64,000 bases of DNA from CAYMZZ01 sp047600605 (GCA_047600605.1 JASGKK010000001.1:62001-126000), one strand, 5' to 3'. Positions 8,941 through 18,221 are shown, counted from the first letter of the stretch. Notes: generated from the sequence alone by a model not told the origin. Translations and numbers: made by a program.

Positions 8941-9990
8941 ATGAACTCTGAAACTAAGTTAATCAAATCCCGCATTGGCCTGCTCAACCTGGCTGAACAA
9001 TTGAACAACGTCACCCGTGCCTGTAAGTTAATGGGCACCAGCCGGGACAGTTTTTACCGCATCAAACAGTTATATGATACCGGTGGAGAAGAGGCGCTGC
9101 GGGAGATCAGCCGCCGCAAACCTGTACCGAAGAACCGGGTCAATCCGGCTGTGGAAGAAGCTGTTGTGAAGATGGCCTTTGACTATCCGGCCTATGGTCA
9201 GTTCCGGATCAGCAATGAATTACGCAAACAGGGCATTTTTATCTCCGCTGCAGGGGTCCGTTGTGTGTGGCAGCGCCATGACCTGGAAGTCTTCGAAAAG
9301 CGGTTAAAGGCCCTGGAAGTCCGTGTTGCTCAGGCTGGGCTGATCCTTACAGAAGCTCAGTTGATAGCCCTGGAGCGTAAAAGGGAGAAACTGGAGGCCC
9401 ATGGCGAAATAGAAACGGAGCATCCAGGTTACCTGGGTTCACAGGATACCTACTACGTTGGAACAATCAAGGGGGTTGGCCGTATTTATCAGCAGACTTT
9501 CATTGATACTTACAGCCGTGTAGCTTTTGCAAAACTGTATACCAGCAGGCATGCTATTACAGCGGCAGATATACTCAATGACAAGGTTCTTCCCTTCTTT
9601 GAACAGCAACAAATACCCCTGCTGCGGATACTCACCGACCGCGGTACCGAGTTTAATGGAAGACCTGAAAGCCATGAGTACGCTCTGTACCTACAGATCG
9701 AAGGAGTCGATCATAGCAAGACAAAAGTTCGTCATCCCCAAAGCAACGGTATCTGCGAACGCCTGCATCGAACGATGCAGGAGGAGTTCTATGCCATCAC
9801 ATTCCGTAAAAAATTATACCAGAATCTGGAAACGCTCCAACACGACCTGGATCAGTGGCTGGAGTTCTACAACAACGAAAGACCACACAGTGGCAGATAC
9901 TGCTTTGGCAAAACCCCCATGCTTACCTTTACTGAATCTATTACCTTAGCTAAACAAAAACTGCTGAACCAGGTAAGTTCAGCAGCCTAA
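8941..9990 (+). CDS. IS481-family transposase
   Basis: A 349-residue DDE transposase. The N-terminal helix-turn-helix (about residues 15-60; NNVTRACKLMGTSRDSFYRIK) should bind the terminal repeats. A second DNA-binding region follows, then the integrase-core (rve-like) catalytic domain with D169 (SQDTYYVG), D233 (LTDRGTEF) and E273 (GICERLH). The C-terminal NNERPHSGRYCFGKTP is typical of IS481. It is a single uninterrupted frame with no programmed frameshift, as in that family. Its codon and base use is closer to the window average than to the AT-rich host gene. It looks intact and potentially active. Confidence 0.95.
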   Translation: MNSETKLIKSRIGLLNLAEQLNNVTRACKLMGTSRDSFYRIKQLYDTGGEEALREISRRKPVPKNRVNPAVEEAVVKMAFDYPAYGQFRISNELRKQGIFISAAGVRCVWQRHDLEVFEKRLKALEVRVAQAGLILTEAQLIALERKREKLEAHGEIETEHPGYLGSQDTYYVGTIKGVGRIYQQTFIDTYSRVAFAKLYTSRHAITAADILNDKVLPFFEQQQIPLLRILTDRGTEFNGRPESHEYALYLQIEGVDHSKTKVRHPQSNGICERLHRTMQEEFYAITFRKKLYQNLETLQHDLDQWLEFYNNERPHSGRYCFGKTPMLTFTESITLAKQKLLNQVSSAA

Positions 9991-10031
9991 CTAATTTAAT
10001 CGGCATCCCTTTTGAAAATTAAAAAATTAAT

Positions 10032-10064
10032 CCTCAACTGTCAGATCAAGTACTGACTATTACA
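10032..10064 (-). repeat. IS right terminal inverted repeat
   Basis: Read on the minus strand it begins TGTAATAG and contains the same core ACTTGATCTGACAGTTG as the left end. Confidence 0.9.
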
Positions 10065-10071
10065 GATAATT
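10065..10071. repeat. Target-site duplication, right copy (GATAATT)
   Basis: Right-hand copy of the 7-bp direct repeat that flanks the IS481-family element. It is in frame with the 3' remainder of the interrupted nuclease gene. Confidence 0.88.
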
Positions 10072-10420
10072 TCGGTATAAATGTGAGTCATCGGATCATA
10101 ACACTTAACGATATTGATCCTTTATGGGTTAATTATCGAATGGAGAAATTGTTTCGGAATTCTGAATTAGTAGATTTTCAGAAATCAGTATATTGTTCTT
10201 CGATTAGTTTTAACAAAAATCATTTTAATAGGTCAATTCAAGAGTGTTTAATAAAACGAATTTCATTTCCTTTTTCTGAAGAAACTGTGGATAAATTTAA
10301 AAAGATATGTAAATATCTAGATATCAAATTAACCAAGGCGTAATAAAGCATGAGAACTCTCCCCCAAATCCCCTAATATTGTAACCGGTATAAGGCTTTA
10401 ACTGGCGACATCCTCCCAGG

Positions 10421-11056
10421 ATGTACGCGCTATCAGATGTTAGTTTATTGGAGCACCGGGTTACATATCAGGAACAGGACTGGCTGGTGAGAGTGGCAGA
10501 AGGAGATCATCAGGCTTTTGCGGCACTGCTGCTGGAGTACCATCCCCTGGCATATCGTACCGCCCTTCGGCTCACCAACGATACCTGGCAGGCAGAAGAT
10601 GTGGTGCAGGAAGTTTTTTTGAAAGTATGGCTGAAACGCAGTACTCTCCCTGAGATCGGCAACTTCCGCGCCTGGCTCGTTACCATTACCACACACGTCA
10701 TATACGATATGCTCCGTAAGCAGCATGCGGAGAAAGGCCACCTGGCCAGTTGGATCAAAGAACTGGAGCCGCTGCAGCAACTCAGCCAGCAAAGTATGGG
10801 CGAGGGCAATGCTTTTGAAGAGCTCGTAAGCCAGGCGGTGGAGCGGCTCAGTCCCAAACAGCGACAGGCATTTTCCCTGATAAAAAAAGAAGGATACAGC
10901 CGCGAGGAAGCGGCCAGGCTCATGCAGGTTTCGCCCGAAACCGTCAAGAGCCACCTGGACCTGGCCATGCGCAGCATCCGCGCTTATTGTATCAGCCGCA
11001 TCGGGCTGGGCGTGTTGTTGCTGACACTGGCCATTGCCCGGCAAAAATATTTTTAG
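10421..11056 (+). CDS. ECF-type RNA polymerase sigma factor (FecI-like)
   Basis: A 211-residue sigma-70-family extracytoplasmic-function sigma factor. Region 2 (about 27-93) contains YRTALRLTNDTWQAEDVVQEVFLKVW and NFRAWLVTITTHVIYDMLRK. Region 4 (about 140-190) has LSPKQRQAFSLIKKEGYSREEAARLM with the helix-turn-helix VSPETVKSHL. The C-terminus carries an extra hydrophobic tail (IGLGVLLLTLAIA), seen in many Bacteroidota FecI-like sigmas. It is followed 66 bp later by a FecR-like anti-sigma factor and a SusC/SusD locus, the standard arrangement in which substrate binding by SusC signals through FecR to release the sigma factor. Confidence 0.95.
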   Translation: MYALSDVSLLEHRVTYQEQDWLVRVAEGDHQAFAALLLEYHPLAYRTALRLTNDTWQAEDVVQEVFLKVWLKRSTLPEIGNFRAWLVTITTHVIYDMLRKQHAEKGHLASWIKELEPLQQLSQQSMGEGNAFEELVSQAVERLSPKQRQAFSLIKKEGYSREEAARLMQVSPETVKSHLDLAMRSIRAYCISRIGLGVLLLTLAIARQKYF

Positions 11057-11122
11057 ACGCCTCCCCCAAACCGGATTTGAGTTTCGTCAATAGGGATAAG
11101 GAATGATAGGTTCCCTTAATCT

Positions 11123-12361
11123 ATGACGGGATCAATAGAGGAATTATACAATGCCTGGCTGCAGGGCAATGCCAATGAAGCAGACAGACAGGAACTCATG
11201 CGCCTGCTGGCTCTTCCGGAGCATAAGGAACTCGCGTTGGCATTGATCAGTCAGGCCATAGAGTCAGACGAAATAAATGCAGCAGACGCACCGGTGCTTT
11301 CTCCTGACCGGCTTGATCTGTTGCTTCAAAGTATTGTCAGTGTTGATGCAGTACAGGAGCTGTCAGCGCCTGCTGAGGGCTCGTCTGTGCGTTTTCTCCG
11401 GCGCCCATGGCTTCGTTATGCAGCTGCTGTCTTGCTGCTACTGGGGCTGGGCGCTTTTTATTATTTCTTTCTGTCGCCTGCCGGCAAAAAAGATACACCT
11501 GCTGTTGACCTTGCTTCCATCACTCCCGGCAGGGATCGGGCTGTACTGACTCTTTCCAATGGAAATACCATTTTGCTGGATAGTGCCGGCAGCGGCGCCC
11601 TGGCGCAGGAAGGAGATGTGCTGATCTCCAAAGCGGCCAATGGCGCCATCGTTTATGATGCACATGCAGAAAATGATGGCGTGGTAATGATGAATACCAT
11701 GTCTACTCCACGGGGCGGACAGTATCAGCTTACACTACCCGATGGTACGCGGGTATGGCTCAATGCAGCCAGTTCCATCCGTTTTCCGGCTGCGTTCAAT
11801 GGCGATAAGCGGGTAGTGGAAATGACAGGAGAAGCGTATTTCGAAGTAAAGAAAGATAAGAGCAAGCCCTTTTATGTGCGGATCAACAATCAGGCGGAAG
11901 TGGAAGTGACGGGTACCAGTTTTAATATTAATGCCTACGACGATGAGCCGAATATCAATACCACACTGGTAGAAGGATCGGTGAATATGCGGGCTGGTTG
12001 GCAGGAAAAAGGAAAAAGTAGTGAAGTATCGCTCATACCCGGACAGCAGGGACGGATGGCGCATACGACATCATCGGCCATTTCTGTAAGTAAAGGTGAT
12101 GTGGAGAAGGCGACGGCCTGGAAAAATGGCACATTCAATTTCGAAGGGTCTTCGCTTAAGGATGCTATGCGGCAACTGGCACGCTGGTATGACATAGAAG
12201 TCGTGTATGATGAAGGCCTGCTGAAAAAAGGAGTCCAGAACTCCACACTGGTAGGTGGTATCAGCCGCGATCTGCGCCTGGCCGATGTGCTGGAAGTACT
12301 GAGTGTGCTGGGCCTGCATTTCAGAATGGAAGAGGGCAGGAGGCTGGTGTTAGTACCCTGA
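11123..12361 (+). CDS. FecR-family anti-sigma factor
   Basis: A 412-residue inner-membrane anti-sigma factor. The cytoplasmic N-terminus (1-95) begins EELYNAWLQGNANEADRQEL, typical of FecR_N. One transmembrane helix spans about 98-117. The periplasmic FecR domain (about 190-290) contains TPRGGQYQLTLPDGTRVWLN, then ASSIRFPAAF and GEAYFEVKKD. The C-terminal DUF4974 domain (about 335-410) has FNFEGSSLKDAMRQLARWY and LEVLSVLGLHF. It should hold the upstream sigma factor inactive and contact the STN domain(s) of the SusC protein encoded 160 bp downstream. Confidence 0.96.
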   Translation: MTGSIEELYNAWLQGNANEADRQELMRLLALPEHKELALALISQAIESDEINAADAPVLSPDRLDLLLQSIVSVDAVQELSAPAEGSSVRFLRRPWLRYAAAVLLLLGLGAFYYFFLSPAGKKDTPAVDLASITPGRDRAVLTLSNGNTILLDSAGSGALAQEGDVLISKAANGAIVYDAHAENDGVVMMNTMSTPRGGQYQLTLPDGTRVWLNAASSIRFPAAFNGDKRVVEMTGEAYFEVKKDKSKPFYVRINNQAEVEVTGTSFNINAYDDEPNINTTLVEGSVNMRAGWQEKGKSSEVSLIPGQQGRMAHTTSSAISVSKGDVEKATAWKNGTFNFEGSSLKDAMRQLARWYDIEVVYDEGLLKKGVQNSTLVGGISRDLRLADVLEVLSVLGLHFRMEEGRRLVLVP

Positions 12362-12368
12362 GATAACA

Positions 12369-12448
12369 GGAGTATGGTGTAGATACTCCGTATGTATATA
12401 AAAATTTTGTCCGGGAAAAAGAACAGGAAGTGTGGGTGACACTTCCTG
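12369..12448 (+). promoter_or_regulatory. Two hairpins in the fecR-susC gap
   Basis: Hairpin A pairs GGAGTAT (12369-12375) with ATACTCC (12383-12389). Hairpin B is a perfect 10-bp stem, CAGGAAGTGT (12424-12433) with ACACTTCCTG (12439-12448), around a GGGTG loop. Neither is followed by a T-run. They may mark a leaky terminator or an RNA-processing site that sets regulator and susC expression apart, or lie in the susC leader. Confidence 0.45.
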
Positions 12449-12520
12449 CATAGAAAGTCTGGATGAATCGAAAACACAGTTAGGAATCATTCTCAAATCA
12501 ACCAAAACTGCATCAAAACT

Positions 12521-15500
12521 ATGCAAAAAACTGCTTACGGATTATGGAAATCCGTACGAAGGCTTACGTCGCTTTTCCTGACGCTGTCCTTCATGACAGT
12601 GTACGCAAACAACGGTGCTTCGCAAACCGTGACGTACACAGGAAAAAAAGTTCCGCTGAAGAATATTTTTGACGCGGTAAAATCACAGACCGGCTACTCG
12701 GTCATCTCTATGGGCTCTTCGCTCGACCATTCAAAACCGGTGACCATCAGTGCCACTAACCAGCCTTTGAAGGATTTCCTGGCGCAGGCACTCAAAGGTC
12801 AGCCTTTTACTTACCGCATCATGCATAACACAGTGGTGATCTCTTCCGAAGCACCCCTTGTAACGCTCAATGTGAAAAATGAACCACTCAGCAAGGTATT
12901 TCAGATGATCCGCGAGCAAACGGGATACAATATCCTGTACAACGATCAGGTAAAAGCGGAGACGATACTGGTGACGGTGAATGTAAAAGATGTGACCCTG
13001 GAAGAAGCGCTGGAGAAATGCCTGGCTGGCCAGAACCTGGTATTCCGGATCGATCAGAAAGAAGTGATCATTACCCTCAAAGCCGGCGGACAACCTGCTG
13101 CCCGTACCGACCGTACCATCACGGGCCGCGTACTCAATGAAAGTGGTCTGCCACTGACAGGCGCTACAGTAAAAGTAAAAAATGCGCAAGTCTCCGCACA
13201 GGCAGATAACCGTGGCGAATTTATGCTGGCGGGTGTCCCTGATACCGCTACATTGGAGATATCCTTTGTAGGATATAAAGACCAGGAGGTAGCGATGGGT
13301 AACCGCAAAACCATTGATGTCATACTGCTGGAGCAAAACAACACCCTCAACGAAGTGGTGGTGGTGGCTTTCGATAAACAACGTAAAGAAAGCATGGTAA
13401 GTTCTATTACCACCATCAAGCCCAAAGAACTGAAAGGGCCTACCAGCAACCTCACTACCATGATGGCCGGTCGCCTGGCCGGTGTGGTATCGTATCAGCG
13501 TAGTGGTGAGCCGGGTGCGGATAATGCCTCTTTTTTTATCCGCGGTATCACTTCATTCGGTTCAGGTAAACTGGATCCCTATATCCTGATCGACGGTATG
13601 GAATCAACCCCGACAAACCTGGCAAGGCTGCAGCCTGATGATATAGCTGCTTTTTCTGTGCTGAAGGATGCGGCAGCTTCTTCGCTGTACGGTGCCCGTG
13701 GTGCCAATGGAGTGATCCTGGTGACCACTAAATCGGGTGTGGCCGGCAAGACGAAATTCAACATGCGTTTTGAGAATTCCATCTCCGGCAATACAGACAA
13801 TTTCAAAATGGCCGATAATATCACGTATATGAAACTGGCCAATGAAGCGGTGCTCACCCGCAATCCCCGTGAAGCGCTTCCTTATAGCCAGAATAAAATC
13901 GATGCGACCATTGCCGGTGAAAATCCCATGCTGTATCCCAACAACGACTGGATGGGATTACTCATTAAAGATCATACGGCCAACCAGCGGTTCAATATGA
14001 ACCTGACCGGTGGCGGCAAAGGGGCGCAATACTATATCGCTGCCAGCTACAACCAGGACAATGGCGTGCTGAAAAACAACAGCCGCAATAGTTTTGATAA
14101 TAATATCAAACTCAAAAGCTATGAGATCCGCTCGAATGTGACGGTTAACCTCACACCCACAACGATCGGTATCGTGCGTACTTCCGGCAACTTCGATGAC
14201 TATACCGGGCCTATTGGCGGCTTTGATGCCAATGGCAACCGGATCAATGGTGGCTCGGTGGTATTTAACAGCGTACTGAAATCAAACCCTGTGCTTTTCC
14301 CGGCCGTATTTGATCCTTCTGATTCTCCATACGATAATCATCCGCTTTTTGGAAATGCGCTGATTTCACAAGGCTCCAATACCTTTTATAATAATCCCTA
14401 TGCCACCATGGTATCGGGTTACCAGCAGTACAACACATCTACGCTTAATGTGCAGCTGGAAATCCAGCAGGATTTTAAGTTTATCACACCAGGGTTGAAA
14501 GGCCGGGTGATGGCTTATACCAAGCGCTACTCTTATTTTGATCTTTCGCGTCAGTATAATCCATTTTTCTACTCAGCCAGTCCCACTAATGATAATGAAA
14601 AAGGATACCGGCTCAATCTGCTGAATCCTACAACTGCAACAGAATACCTGAACTATAATCCCAATCAAAGCGACAAGATCCAGAATACAACTGGGTATAT
14701 CGAAGCCGCATTGAATTATAAGACAACCGTGGCTGATGTACACAACATCAGCGGTATGGTGATCGGCATCATGCGCAATCACCTCAACGGTAGTGCCGCT
14801 ACATTGCAGACTTCGTTGCCGGCACGCAACCTCGGTGTATCGGGGCGTTTCACCTACGATTATGATTCTCGTTACCTGTTTGAAGCCAACTTTGGTTACA
14901 ATGGCTCCGAACGGTTTGCCAAAAACAATCGCTATGGTTTCTTTCCATCAGCGGGTATTGGCTGGATCGTGAGTAACGAAAAATTCTTTACGCCGCTGCA
15001 GGGGGTGATCACCAGCCTGAAACTCCGTGCCACACATGGTATAGTGGGTAATGATCAGATCGGTTATTCGAGCGACCGTTTCTTTTACCTGTCAGAAGTA
15101 TCGCTTAACAACCCTGATCGCCGGGCAACGTTTGGAGACAATTTTGGGTATACCCGCAATGGCGTAGCTATTACCCGTTATGCCAATGAAAATATCACCT
15201 GGGAAATATCGAAGGAGACCAACGTGGGTATGGACATGTTGTTGTTCAACTCGCTTAATGTGATCGTGGATGTGTTTAAGAAAAAGCGTACGAATATCCT
15301 GATGCCTCGCGCCTTTATTCCGGCTACCATGGGCCTTACTGCAGTGACGAGCGCCAACGTAGGAGCCGCTTCCTCTAAGGGCATTGATCTGGCCCTGGAT
15401 TACAGCAAAAGCTTCCGCGATTTCTGGATCAGTGCACGAGGTACTTTTACCTATGCCGCCAGCAAACTGACGCAAAACGAAGAGCCGGAATATGCGCCGA

Positions 15501-16201
15501 ATGAATATTACCTCTCCCGCCTTGGACATCCGCTGGCGATGAATGTAGGATTGATTGCTGAACGCTTATTTGTCGATGATGAAGATGTGAAAAATTCTCC
15601 CCGGCAAACCTTTGGTGAAGTACGCGGTGGCGATATCAAGTACCGCGACCTGAACGGCGATGGGCAGATCACTAATCTTGATCGGGTAAATGGTCTGGGT
15701 CATTCTGCCTCTCCGGAGATTGTATATGGTTTTGGTTTCTCTGCGGGGTACAAGGCGTTTGAATTTAATGCTTTCTTCCAGGGTGTGGCGCGTACCTCTA
15801 TTTATATTGACCCTTCACAGATATCACCTTTTGTGATGTCTGGCTCCAATCAGAATGGTCTGCTGGATATCATCGCCAAAGATCACTGGAGTGAAGACAA
15901 CCAGAATATCTATGCTTTCTGGCCACGTCTGAGCCCTACACTGAATGCCAACAATACCCAGCCTTCGACCTGGTGGTTGCGCAATGGCGCTTTCCTGCGG
16001 TTGAAACAGGTAGAACTGGCCTATAACCTGACGGAGAAACAACTGAGGAAGATCCGTCTCTCCGGTCTGCGCATTTACATCAATGCCAACAACCTGTTTA
16101 AGTTTACCGACTTCAAACTCTGGGATCCGGAGCAGGGAAGCAACGGGTTGGGTTACCCGGTGCAGAAAGTGTTCAACATGGGTGTAAGATTAGAAATCTA
16201 A
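12521..16201 (+). CDS. SusC/RagA-family TonB-dependent transporter with tandem STN domains
   Basis: A 1226-residue outer-membrane TonB-dependent importer for oligomers, working with the SusD lipoprotein encoded next. After the signal peptide (about 1-35) there are two successive STN-like signalling modules (about 42-108, KKVPLKNIFDAVKSQTGYS; about 113-186, EPLSKVFQMIREQTGYN). Then come a carboxypeptidase-regulatory-like beta-sandwich (about 197-283; ITGRVLNESGLPLTGATVKV), the TonB plug (LSKVIVDG-equivalent region with ILIDGMESTPTNLARLQPDDIAAFSVLKDAAASSLYG, split across about 355-393) and the beta-barrel. The STN region fits the FecR/sigma pair upstream. Most SusC proteins carry one STN domain or none. 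No glycoside hydrolase lies in this cluster, so the substrate is unknown. Confidence 0.96.
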   Translation: MQKTAYGLWKSVRRLTSLFLTLSFMTVYANNGASQTVTYTGKKVPLKNIFDAVKSQTGYSVISMGSSLDHSKPVTISATNQPLKDFLAQALKGQPFTYRIMHNTVVISSEAPLVTLNVKNEPLSKVFQMIREQTGYNILYNDQVKAETILVTVNVKDVTLEEALEKCLAGQNLVFRIDQKEVIITLKAGGQPAARTDRTITGRVLNESGLPLTGATVKVKNAQVSAQADNRGEFMLAGVPDTATLEISFVGYKDQEVAMGNRKTIDVILLEQNNTLNEVVVVAFDKQRKESMVSSITTIKPKELKGPTSNLTTMMAGRLAGVVSYQRSGEPGADNASFFIRGITSFGSGKLDPYILIDGMESTPTNLARLQPDDIAAFSVLKDAAASSLYGARGANGVILVTTKSGVAGKTKFNMRFENSISGNTDNFKMADNITYMKLANEAVLTRNPREALPYSQNKIDATIAGENPMLYPNNDWMGLLIKDHTANQRFNMNLTGGGKGAQYYIAASYNQDNGVLKNNSRNSFDNNIKLKSYEIRSNVTVNLTPTTIGIVRTSGNFDDYTGPIGGFDANGNRINGGSVVFNSVLKSNPVLFPAVFDPSDSPYDNHPLFGNALISQGSNTFYNNPYATMVSGYQQYNTSTLNVQLEIQQDFKFITPGLKGRVMAYTKRYSYFDLSRQYNPFFYSASPTNDNEKGYRLNLLNPTTATEYLNYNPNQSDKIQNTTGYIEAALNYKTTVADVHNISGMVIGIMRNHLNGSAATLQTSLPARNLGVSGRFTYDYDSRYLFEANFGYNGSERFAKNNRYGFFPSAGIGWIVSNEKFFTPLQGVITSLKLRATHGIVGNDQIGYSSDRFFYLSEVSLNNPDRRATFGDNFGYTRNGVAITRYANENITWEISKETNVGMDMLLFNSLNVIVDVFKKKRTNILMPRAFIPATMGLTAVTSANVGAASSKGIDLALDYSKSFRDFWISARGTFTYAASKLTQNEEPEYAPNEYYLSRLGHPLAMNVGLIAERLFVDDEDVKNSPRQTFGEVRGGDIKYRDLNGDGQITNLDRVNGLGHSASPEIVYGFGFSAGYKAFEFNAFFQGVARTSIYIDPSQISPFVMSGSNQNGLLDIIAKDHWSEDNQNIYAFWPRLSPTLNANNTQPSTWWLRNGAFLRLKQVELAYNLTEKQLRKIRLSGLRIYINANNLFKFTDFKLWDPEQGSNGLGYPVQKVFNMGVRLEI

Positions 16202-16216
16202 AAAAGAAATTAAGTC

Positions 16217-18181
16217 ATGAGATCTGTTAATGCTATTTTTTTCCAGTTTCGTTTGTCGAACCAATGGCTTGCCCTGGTTATGACGATCTGGTTGCTGGGT
16301 AGCTGCAAGAAGAGCTACCTGGATATTGTTCCCGACAATATCGCCACTATCGACAATGCATTTACGAGTGCTATTGAGGCGGAAAAATTCCTGTTTACCT
16401 GCTATTCATTTTTACCCAAGGAAGGTGACCCCGACAGTAATCCCGGTTTCAATGCCGGCGATGAAATGTGGCTGTACTGGGAGCCTATTTATGATTTTTT
16501 CTATAAAGATCCCTATCGCATTGCCCGGGGGCAGCAGAATAAATCGAATGTGTACATGAACTACTGGAGCGGATTCGATGGCCGTAATATGTGGCAGGGC
16601 ATCCGGGACTGTAATATTTTCCTGGAAAATATTGATAAGGTAAGAGACATCGATCCCCTGCTCAAAGACCGCTGGGTAAAAGAAGTGAAATTTCTGAAAG
16701 GATATTATCACTGGTACCTGTTCAGAATGTATGGGCCTATTCCTATTATAGATAATAACCTGCCTATTGAGTCGGAGGTGAGTGCCGTGAAGGTAAATCG
16801 TCAGCCGGTGGATAGTGTGGTAAATTATATTGCCCGCCTGTACGATGAAGCCAGTGAGGGCGCGGATTTTGAGGGTTTGCCCATCCGTATCCTCAACCAG
16901 ACCGATGAAATGGGGCGTGTGACCAAAGTGGCTGCCCTGTCAATGAAGGCTCGCTTGCTGGTGACAGCTGCCAGCCCTTTATTCAACGGGAATACGGATT
17001 ATATCAATCTGAAGAATAGAGATGGAAAGACTCTCTTTAACCCCAACTTCGAGGCCAGCAAATGGCAACGTGCCGAAGAGGCCTGCCGTATTGCTGTAGA
17101 GGCAGCGGAGAGTGCCGGTGCTACACTGTACTATCAGCAGCCGGGCAGCATAGTGGGAGAGAATGCCGCTGTGCTCACAGAAATGAGCATTCGCAATGCC
17201 ATTTGTCAGAAATGGAACAGTGAGCTGATCTGGGGTAGCACCACATCGCCCACCAATTATGCCGGTCGTCCCACTTACTGGATACAATTGTTTGCCTGTC
17301 CGCAACTGGATCCTCTTGTAACCAATACCGAATTGAAAGGGCAACTGGCACCTACCTTCAAAATGGTGGAGTTGTTCTATACCAAAAACGGTGTGCCTAT
17401 TGAAGAAGATAAGACCTGGGATTATGCCAATCGCTACCAGGTGAAAACTGTGACGACTCAGGATAGCTATCTCCAGACAGGGTATAAAACGGCCGCCCTT
17501 CATTTTGACCGCGAACCCCGTTTTTATGCTGACGTAGCATTTGATGGTGCAAAATGGTTTATGCGCAGTAATACGAGCGCGCAGGCTCCTTATAACATCC
17601 AGGCAAAGGCATTGCAGGCTTCCGGCAAAAAGAATACCCGCCTTTATTCCATCACCGGATATTATACCAAGAAACTGGTTAACTGGTCACTTGCCTATAG
17701 CTCTACCAGTCTTTCAGTAGAAAGTTATCCCTGGCCGGTGATGCGCCTGGCAGACCTGTATTTGTTGTATGCAGAAGCATTGAATGAAAATGGTAAATCG
17801 GGCGAAGCACTCCCTTACCTGAACAGGATCCGTACAAGAGCTGGTTTGAATACGGTGGAAAGTAGCTGGAGCAATTTCTCCAATCGTCCCGGCAAGTACA
17901 CTACAATCGATGGCCTGCGCGAGATCATTTACCAGGAACGAGGTATAGAACTGGCATTTGAAGCCAGCCGTTTCTGGGATCTGCGCCGGTGGAAGCGTGC
18001 CTTTCAGGAACTGAATGCACCTATCTATGCCTGGAATGTGAGCCGCGAAAACACCGAAGATTATTATCAGCGCATACTCGAGTTCAGTCAGTCGTTTACT
18101 GCGCCCCGTGATTATCTCTGGCCCATCAGTGAATCGGAATTGCAGATCAACACCAACCTGGTGCAAAACACCGGATGGTAA
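16217..18181 (+). CDS. SusD/RagB-family nutrient-binding lipoprotein
   Basis: A 654-residue outer-membrane surface lipoprotein that caps the SusC transporter and binds its substrate. The lipobox is LLGSC (Cys about 30), after a longer than usual N-terminus. SusD landmarks are present: a TPR-like helical N-terminal half with EVKFLKGYYHWYLFRMYGPIPI, and the C-terminal LADLYLLYAEALNENG, ALPYLNRIRTRAGL and IIYQERGIELAFEASRFWDLRRW. It ends in DYLWPISESELQINTN followed by a consensus tail of NPGW type (QNTGW). It starts 15 bp after the SusC stop, so the two are co-transcribed. Confidence 0.96.
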   Translation: MRSVNAIFFQFRLSNQWLALVMTIWLLGSCKKSYLDIVPDNIATIDNAFTSAIEAEKFLFTCYSFLPKEGDPDSNPGFNAGDEMWLYWEPIYDFFYKDPYRIARGQQNKSNVYMNYWSGFDGRNMWQGIRDCNIFLENIDKVRDIDPLLKDRWVKEVKFLKGYYHWYLFRMYGPIPIIDNNLPIESEVSAVKVNRQPVDSVVNYIARLYDEASEGADFEGLPIRILNQTDEMGRVTKVAALSMKARLLVTAASPLFNGNTDYINLKNRDGKTLFNPNFEASKWQRAEEACRIAVEAAESAGATLYYQQPGSIVGENAAVLTEMSIRNAICQKWNSELIWGSTTSPTNYAGRPTYWIQLFACPQLDPLVTNTELKGQLAPTFKMVELFYTKNGVPIEEDKTWDYANRYQVKTVTTQDSYLQTGYKTAALHFDREPRFYADVAFDGAKWFMRSNTSAQAPYNIQAKALQASGKKNTRLYSITGYYTKKLVNWSLAYSSTSLSVESYPWPVMRLADLYLLYAEALNENGKSGEALPYLNRIRTRAGLNTVESSWSNFSNRPGKYTTIDGLREIIYQERGIELAFEASRFWDLRRWKRAFQELNAPIYAWNVSRENTEDYYQRILEFSQSFTAPRDYLWPISESELQINTNLVQNTGW

Positions 18182-18221
18182 TCAGAAATCAATTCATTCA
18201 ACTACTGCTAAATTTTAAAAA

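Larger units (their letters stand above)
8858..10064 (+). mobile_element. IS481-family insertion sequence, complete
   Basis: A 1207-bp element with one transposase gene. Imperfect terminal inverted repeats of 33 bp (8858-8890 and 10032-10064) start with TGTA and end with TACA and agree at 27 of 33 positions, including the 17-base core ACTTGATCTGACAGTTG. A 7-bp direct repeat, GATAATT, flanks the element at 8851-8857 and 10065-10071. Because the A before GATAATT is also shared, the exact boundary could move by a base. The ends, length, target duplication and transposase type all fit IS481. The element sits inside the OLD-family nuclease gene in the same orientation. Confidence 0.93.
7303..10343 (+). 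pseudogene. OLD-family ATPase/TOPRIM nuclease, interrupted by an IS element
   Basis: An ABC-type ATPase fused to a TOPRIM nuclease domain, as in OLD-family nucleases (overcoming lysogenization defect; GajA is a relative). The ATPase has a Walker A GLNESGKTT (about 34-42), signature-like SLGFRWFFTF, Walker B VIFLFDEP (D339/E340) and the switch THSHH. The TOPRIM part has the catalytic Glu in VEGKNDYY (about 451) and D503/D505 in LLDSDKEG. The frame stops at 8860-8862, inside the left end of an IS481-type insertion. Deleting the IS and one copy of the 7-bp target repeat joins codon 518 in frame to 10072-10343 and gives 608 residues. Base composition is far more AT-rich than in the flanking genes, which points to horizontal transfer. 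No GajB-like helicase partner is adjacent. As it stands the protein lacks about 90 C-terminal residues and is probably inactive. Confidence 0.87.

Noticed and set aside
12731..13381. Antisense open frame of 216 codons within the first SusC gene
   Set aside because: Its His/Gln-rich composition without domain features and complete overlap with the strongly supported SusC gene mark it as a shadow.
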